A DNA stretch of 27,103 bases from NCBI GenBank assembly GCA_017938645.1, contig JAGBBE010000080.1, positions 1-27,103 of the forward strand, given 5' to 3'. Numbering within the stretch: position 1 is the stretch's first letter; each line of letters opens with the position of its first letter. Shown here one piece after another: positions 22,575 through 27,103 of this stretch. A program made the position numbers and the translations under genes. Below the pieces are notes generated by a model. That model was given only the letters and a program-made list of their open reading frames with translations, was not told the origin of the DNA and searched no databases. This DNA comes from Clostridia bacterium. GTDB taxonomy: Bacteria > Bacillota_A > Clostridia > Christensenellales > Aristaeellaceae.

Positions 22575-24011
22575 GTGGCTTTTCAGACCTTCAGCTATTT
22601 TGTATTCCTGGCCGTAATGATGGCCGGATACTTTGTGCTGCCCGTGCGGATGCGCTGGGCGCTGCTGTTGGCGGGAAGCTACTTTTTCTATATGTGCTGG
22701 AATGCGTCGTACGCGCTGCTCATGCTCCTGTCAACCGCCGTTACGTATCTGTGCGGCGTGATGCTCGGGCGTGTCCAAACACTAAAAGCCAAAAAGGGCT
22801 GTGTTGCGGCCAGCCTTGTCATCAATCTTTCCATTCTTTTCTTCTTTAAATACTATGGTCTTCTGTCCGGCACGCTCAACGGCCTGCCGGGCGGTTTTGT
22901 GCATCTGCCGGAAATAAATGTGCTCCTGCCGGTGGGCATTTCCTTTTACATTTTCCAGGCGCTGGGCTATACCATCGACGTGTACCGCGGAGACATTGAG
23001 CCGGTGCGCCATTTCGGCAAATACGCGCTGTTTGTATCGTTCTTTCCGCAGCTGGTTGCGGGGCCGATCGAGCGTTCCGGCAACCTGATCAAGCAATTCG
23101 ACGAAGTGCACAGGCCGGATTTTGAATCCATGCGCCGGGGTGCGGTGATGATTCTTTTGGGCCTGATCAAAAAGCTCGTGATTGCCGACCGGCTGGCGGT
23201 GTTCACGGACCACGTGTATGCGGATGCGGCAGCTTACGGCGCGCCTGCGGTGATCGCAGCCACGGTCTGCTTTGCTTTCCAGATCTACTGCGACTTCTCG
23301 GGTTACTCCGATCTGGCCATCGGCAGCGCAAGTTTGCTGGGCTTCCGGCTGATGAAGAACTTTGACAGGCCGTATTTTTCCAGATCCATCGGAGAATTCT
23401 GGCGCAGATGGCATATCTCGCTTTCCAGCTGGTTCCGCGACTACCTGTACTTTCCGCTTGGAGGCAGCCGCGTGAATGCCGGACGCTGGGCATTCAACAT
23501 TCTGCTGGTTTTTCTCGTCAGCGGGCTGTGGCACGGCGCAGCGTGGACCTTTGCTGCCTGGGGACTGCTCAACGGTGTATATCAGGTTGTTGGACGCTTT
23601 ACGAAAAACGGGCGCGATGCGCTCTGGAAGGCCGCCGGAGTGAATCCTGACGGACGCTTCCGCGCATGTGTGGCGACGGCTGTAACCTTTGCGCTGACCC
23701 TGCTTGCGTGGATGGTCTTCCGCGCGGACAGCTTTATGCAGCTGTGGACGCTGCTTGGTCGGCTGGTTTCCGGCTGGGAGTTTGAGTCGCTTCTTTTGCT
23801 GATTCATCAAGTCAATGGACGCGAATGCCTGATGATGGCGTTGCTTGTTGCGGCGCTGCTGGCGGCAGAATGGCCGAAGTCGGATGTCACTGAACGTATC
23901 CTCACACTGCCTGCATGGGCGAGATGGAGCCTTTCGCTTGCACTCCTGTTTGTGCTGATTCTTTTCGGCAAGTACAACGAATCTCCGGCGTTTATCTATT
24001 TCCAGTTCTGA
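22575..24011 (+). CDS. MBOAT family O-acyltransferase (AlgI/DltB/PatA-type)
   Basis: This 478-residue multi-pass membrane protein passes an acyl group, usually acetyl, across the membrane to a surface glycan or teichoic acid. MBOAT hallmarks are FFPQLVAGPIERSG (156-169), FQIYCDFSGYSDLAIG (235-250), FWRRWHISLSSWFRDYLYFPLGGS (275-298, with H280) and the active-site His H320 in SGLWHGAAW. The length matches the AlgI group. The next gene supplies a membrane-anchored SGNH-type protein, the usual partner that finishes the transfer outside. The GTG start at 22575 gives the family-typical N-terminus (FSYFVFLAVMMAGYFVLP). The acceptor polymer is unknown. Confidence 0.95.
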   Translation: MAFQTFSYFVFLAVMMAGYFVLPVRMRWALLLAGSYFFYMCWNASYALLMLLSTAVTYLCGVMLGRVQTLKAKKGCVAASLVINLSILFFFKYYGLLSGTLNGLPGGFVHLPEINVLLPVGISFYIFQALGYTIDVYRGDIEPVRHFGKYALFVSFFPQLVAGPIERSGNLIKQFDEVHRPDFESMRRGAVMILLGLIKKLVIADRLAVFTDHVYADAAAYGAPAVIAATVCFAFQIYCDFSGYSDLAIGSASLLGFRLMKNFDRPYFSRSIGEFWRRWHISLSSWFRDYLYFPLGGSRVNAGRWAFNILLVFLVSGLWHGAAWTFAAWGLLNGVYQVVGRFTKNGRDALWKAAGVNPDGRFRACVATAVTFALTLLAWMVFRADSFMQLWTLLGRLVSGWEFESLLLLIHQVNGRECLMMALLVAALLAAEWPKSDVTERILTLPAWARWSLSLALLFVLILFGKYNESPAFIYFQF

Positions 24012-24029
24012 TGAAAAGGAGGAAACGGC

Positions 24030-25268
24030 ATGGCAAATCCCCGCTTTACCCGGCGGCACTTTGTGTCCGTGGTCAGCTTTGCGGCGGTGTTTGTGCTGCT
24101 GTTCCTTTCAATTGACCGTCTTTTGTTCAACGAGACCTTCTTTTCGCCTGTGTGGACGCGGCTGAGAAAGGAAAAAACGGCTCCTCAGGTGCTGATCATG
24201 GGCAATTCCCATGCGTTCTGTTCCTTCCTGCCGGAAATCCTGAACGAATCCCTCGGCGTGGATTCCGCTGTGCTGGGCACCTCCGGTCAGAACAGCGCAA
24301 GCGTGGCAGATGGATTCGAGGCCGTCCTTCGCGTGGACAGCCCGGAAATCGCCGTGATCGAGCTCAATCCCTTTCTTACGGATTACGACGCGATGGAAAG
24401 CTACCACAAGGCTTCCGCGCTCAACTACATCAACGGCATGCCGCATCTTTTCCAGCGCGTGAAGAGCGCGTGGCATCAGCTGGGTTTTGAAAACATTCCG
24501 CAGGGCGCGTTTCAGCTGCTCAGGGCCGACCTGATGTGGTCTCGCTGGAACGGCAACGCCGAGATCGTCTTTTCGCCCGACGGCAGCGCGCCGCTTGGAT
24601 GGCATGCGCTGGGCGAATACGATGCAAAGCTGGCGCAGGACGAGGCAATTGAGTACCATGAGCACGCAGCGCCCTCTGCGCCCGAAAGCCGCAACGGGCG
24701 CGAGTTCCGCCGCGTGATGCAGCTTGCGAAGGATCATGACGTCCGGATTGTGCTGGTGAAAACGCCGCTGATCGCCTCCTCACAGACGGTGGCGGATGGA
24801 ATCGCAGGCCTTTCGCAGATTGCTGAGGAATACGGCGATACGCTGCTGGGCATTCGTGATTTCCATACTTCGATCAATGACATGGGTCTCACCGCACGTG
24901 ATTTTTATGACAACGGTCATCTCAGCCAGAGCGGCGCGGCGCGGTTTTCCATCGCATTTGCCCAATGGCTGGGAGGTCTGACCGGCACAGAACCGGATTT
25001 CGGCGCTGCCTTTGCCTATGCAGGCGAGAATGTTGATCCGCTTTCGGACGGTCAATGGAGGTATACCATGCATGCCCTTGGCACGGATGTGGAATATCAA
25101 TTCACTCAGGGCGCCGGCAATGCGCTTCTCAAGGACTGGAGCAGCGAAAACTTCGTCGATCTGGATCATCCGGACGAGGCGGGACTGCACGTTTCCATGC
25201 GCTGCGCAGGGTCTGGGGAAATCATCACACAGACCTTCATGAGCGCCAGCACCTACGAACACAGATAA
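24030..25268 (+). CDS. Membrane-anchored SGNH-type acyltransferase/esterase partner
   Basis: This 412-residue protein has one N-terminal TM anchor (~11-28) and an extracytoplasmic SGNH-fold domain. The nucleophile block is MGNSHAF, with S60 followed by H61 as in AlgX/AlgJ-type proteins, and the last block is DNGH with D294 and H297 (D-x-x-H). A third family block is seen around GTSGQN (83-88). Residues ~320-412 form an extra beta-rich segment that could be a carbohydrate-binding or accessory domain. AAAAGGAGG lies 7 bases before the ATG. Directly after the MBOAT gene, so the two likely form one O-acylation machine, in which this protein puts the acyl group on the acceptor. Confidence 0.88.
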   Translation: MANPRFTRRHFVSVVSFAAVFVLLFLSIDRLLFNETFFSPVWTRLRKEKTAPQVLIMGNSHAFCSFLPEILNESLGVDSAVLGTSGQNSASVADGFEAVLRVDSPEIAVIELNPFLTDYDAMESYHKASALNYINGMPHLFQRVKSAWHQLGFENIPQGAFQLLRADLMWSRWNGNAEIVFSPDGSAPLGWHALGEYDAKLAQDEAIEYHEHAAPSAPESRNGREFRRVMQLAKDHDVRIVLVKTPLIASSQTVADGIAGLSQIAEEYGDTLLGIRDFHTSINDMGLTARDFYDNGHLSQSGAARFSIAFAQWLGGLTGTEPDFGAAFAYAGENVDPLSDGQWRYTMHALGTDVEYQFTQGAGNALLKDWSSENFVDLDHPDEAGLHVSMRCAGSGEIITQTFMSASTYEHR

Positions 25269-25298
25269 CACGAACGGAAGACAGAAGGAGAAAGAACC

Positions 25299-27103
<1,805 letters not shown>

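Noticed and set aside
22782..24059. A 425-codon minus-strand open frame opposite the MBOAT gene; similar ones at 21290-22492 and 11115-12284
   Set aside because: All lie opposite well-identified genes, lack ribosome sites and are of biased composition.

Overview
The window looks like the chromosome of a Bacillota bacterium, most likely class Clostridia, with GC in the mid-50s percent by eye. Pointers are strong AGGAGG ribosome sites, sigma-A-type promoters, a CdaA/CdaR cyclic-di-AMP locus, a Noc-type ParB next to rsmG, and compact hairpin-plus-T terminators. It is bounded by two highly expressed translation genes: the 3' end of tuf (EF-Tu) on the left and the 5' end of rpsB (ribosomal protein S2) on the right. 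I found no transposase, integrase, CRISPR array, tRNA or rRNA.

Layout: (1) 1-540: tuf end, a bidirectional terminator, and a small Pro/Thr-rich lipoprotein gene on the minus strand. (2) 541-7892: a plus-strand five-gene operon with overlapping or closely spaced genes. It encodes an exported protein with an internal duplication, a 959-residue zinc-ribbon/transmembrane/helical-repeat protein, an acyltransferase-3 membrane protein, an M29 aminopeptidase and an alpha/beta hydrolase. A perfect TGTGA-N6-TCACA palindrome lies upstream. (3) 7900-10704, minus: a class A penicillin-binding protein. (4) 10825-12417, plus: a short FtsH-like membrane AAA+ zinc protease with its own promoter and terminator. 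(5) 12422-17878, minus: a five-gene operon read as cdaA, cdaR, an unknown two-TM protein, an NSUN/RsmF-type RNA m5C methyltransferase and an aldo/keto reductase. (6) 18068-20305, plus: radC, a DUF218 (SanA/YdcF-like) gene and rsmG. (7) 20463-21227, plus: a Noc/ParB-like protein that lacks much of the usual CTP-binding part. (8) 21224-26816, plus: an unknown polytopic membrane protein, an MBOAT acyltransferase, a membrane-anchored SGNH-type protein and a MATE transporter. (9) 26861-27103: promoter, structured leader and start of rpsB.

A cell-envelope theme runs through the window: peptidoglycan synthesis (PBP1a), cyclic-di-AMP signalling (CdaA/CdaR), two O-acylation systems (acyltransferase-3 and MBOAT/SGNH), DUF218, lipoprotein and surface-repeat proteins, and membrane proteolysis. 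Housekeeping RNA modification (rsmG, RsmF-like) is interleaved.

The items most deserving a second look are the CTP-motif-deficient Noc-like protein with a pair of GGACGCG(C/T)CCGGA repeats in its leader, the zinc-ribbon/repeat protein operon under a CRP/FNR-like site, the FtsH-like protease without an extracytoplasmic domain, the unknown protein fixed in the cda operon, and the structured leader of rpsB.
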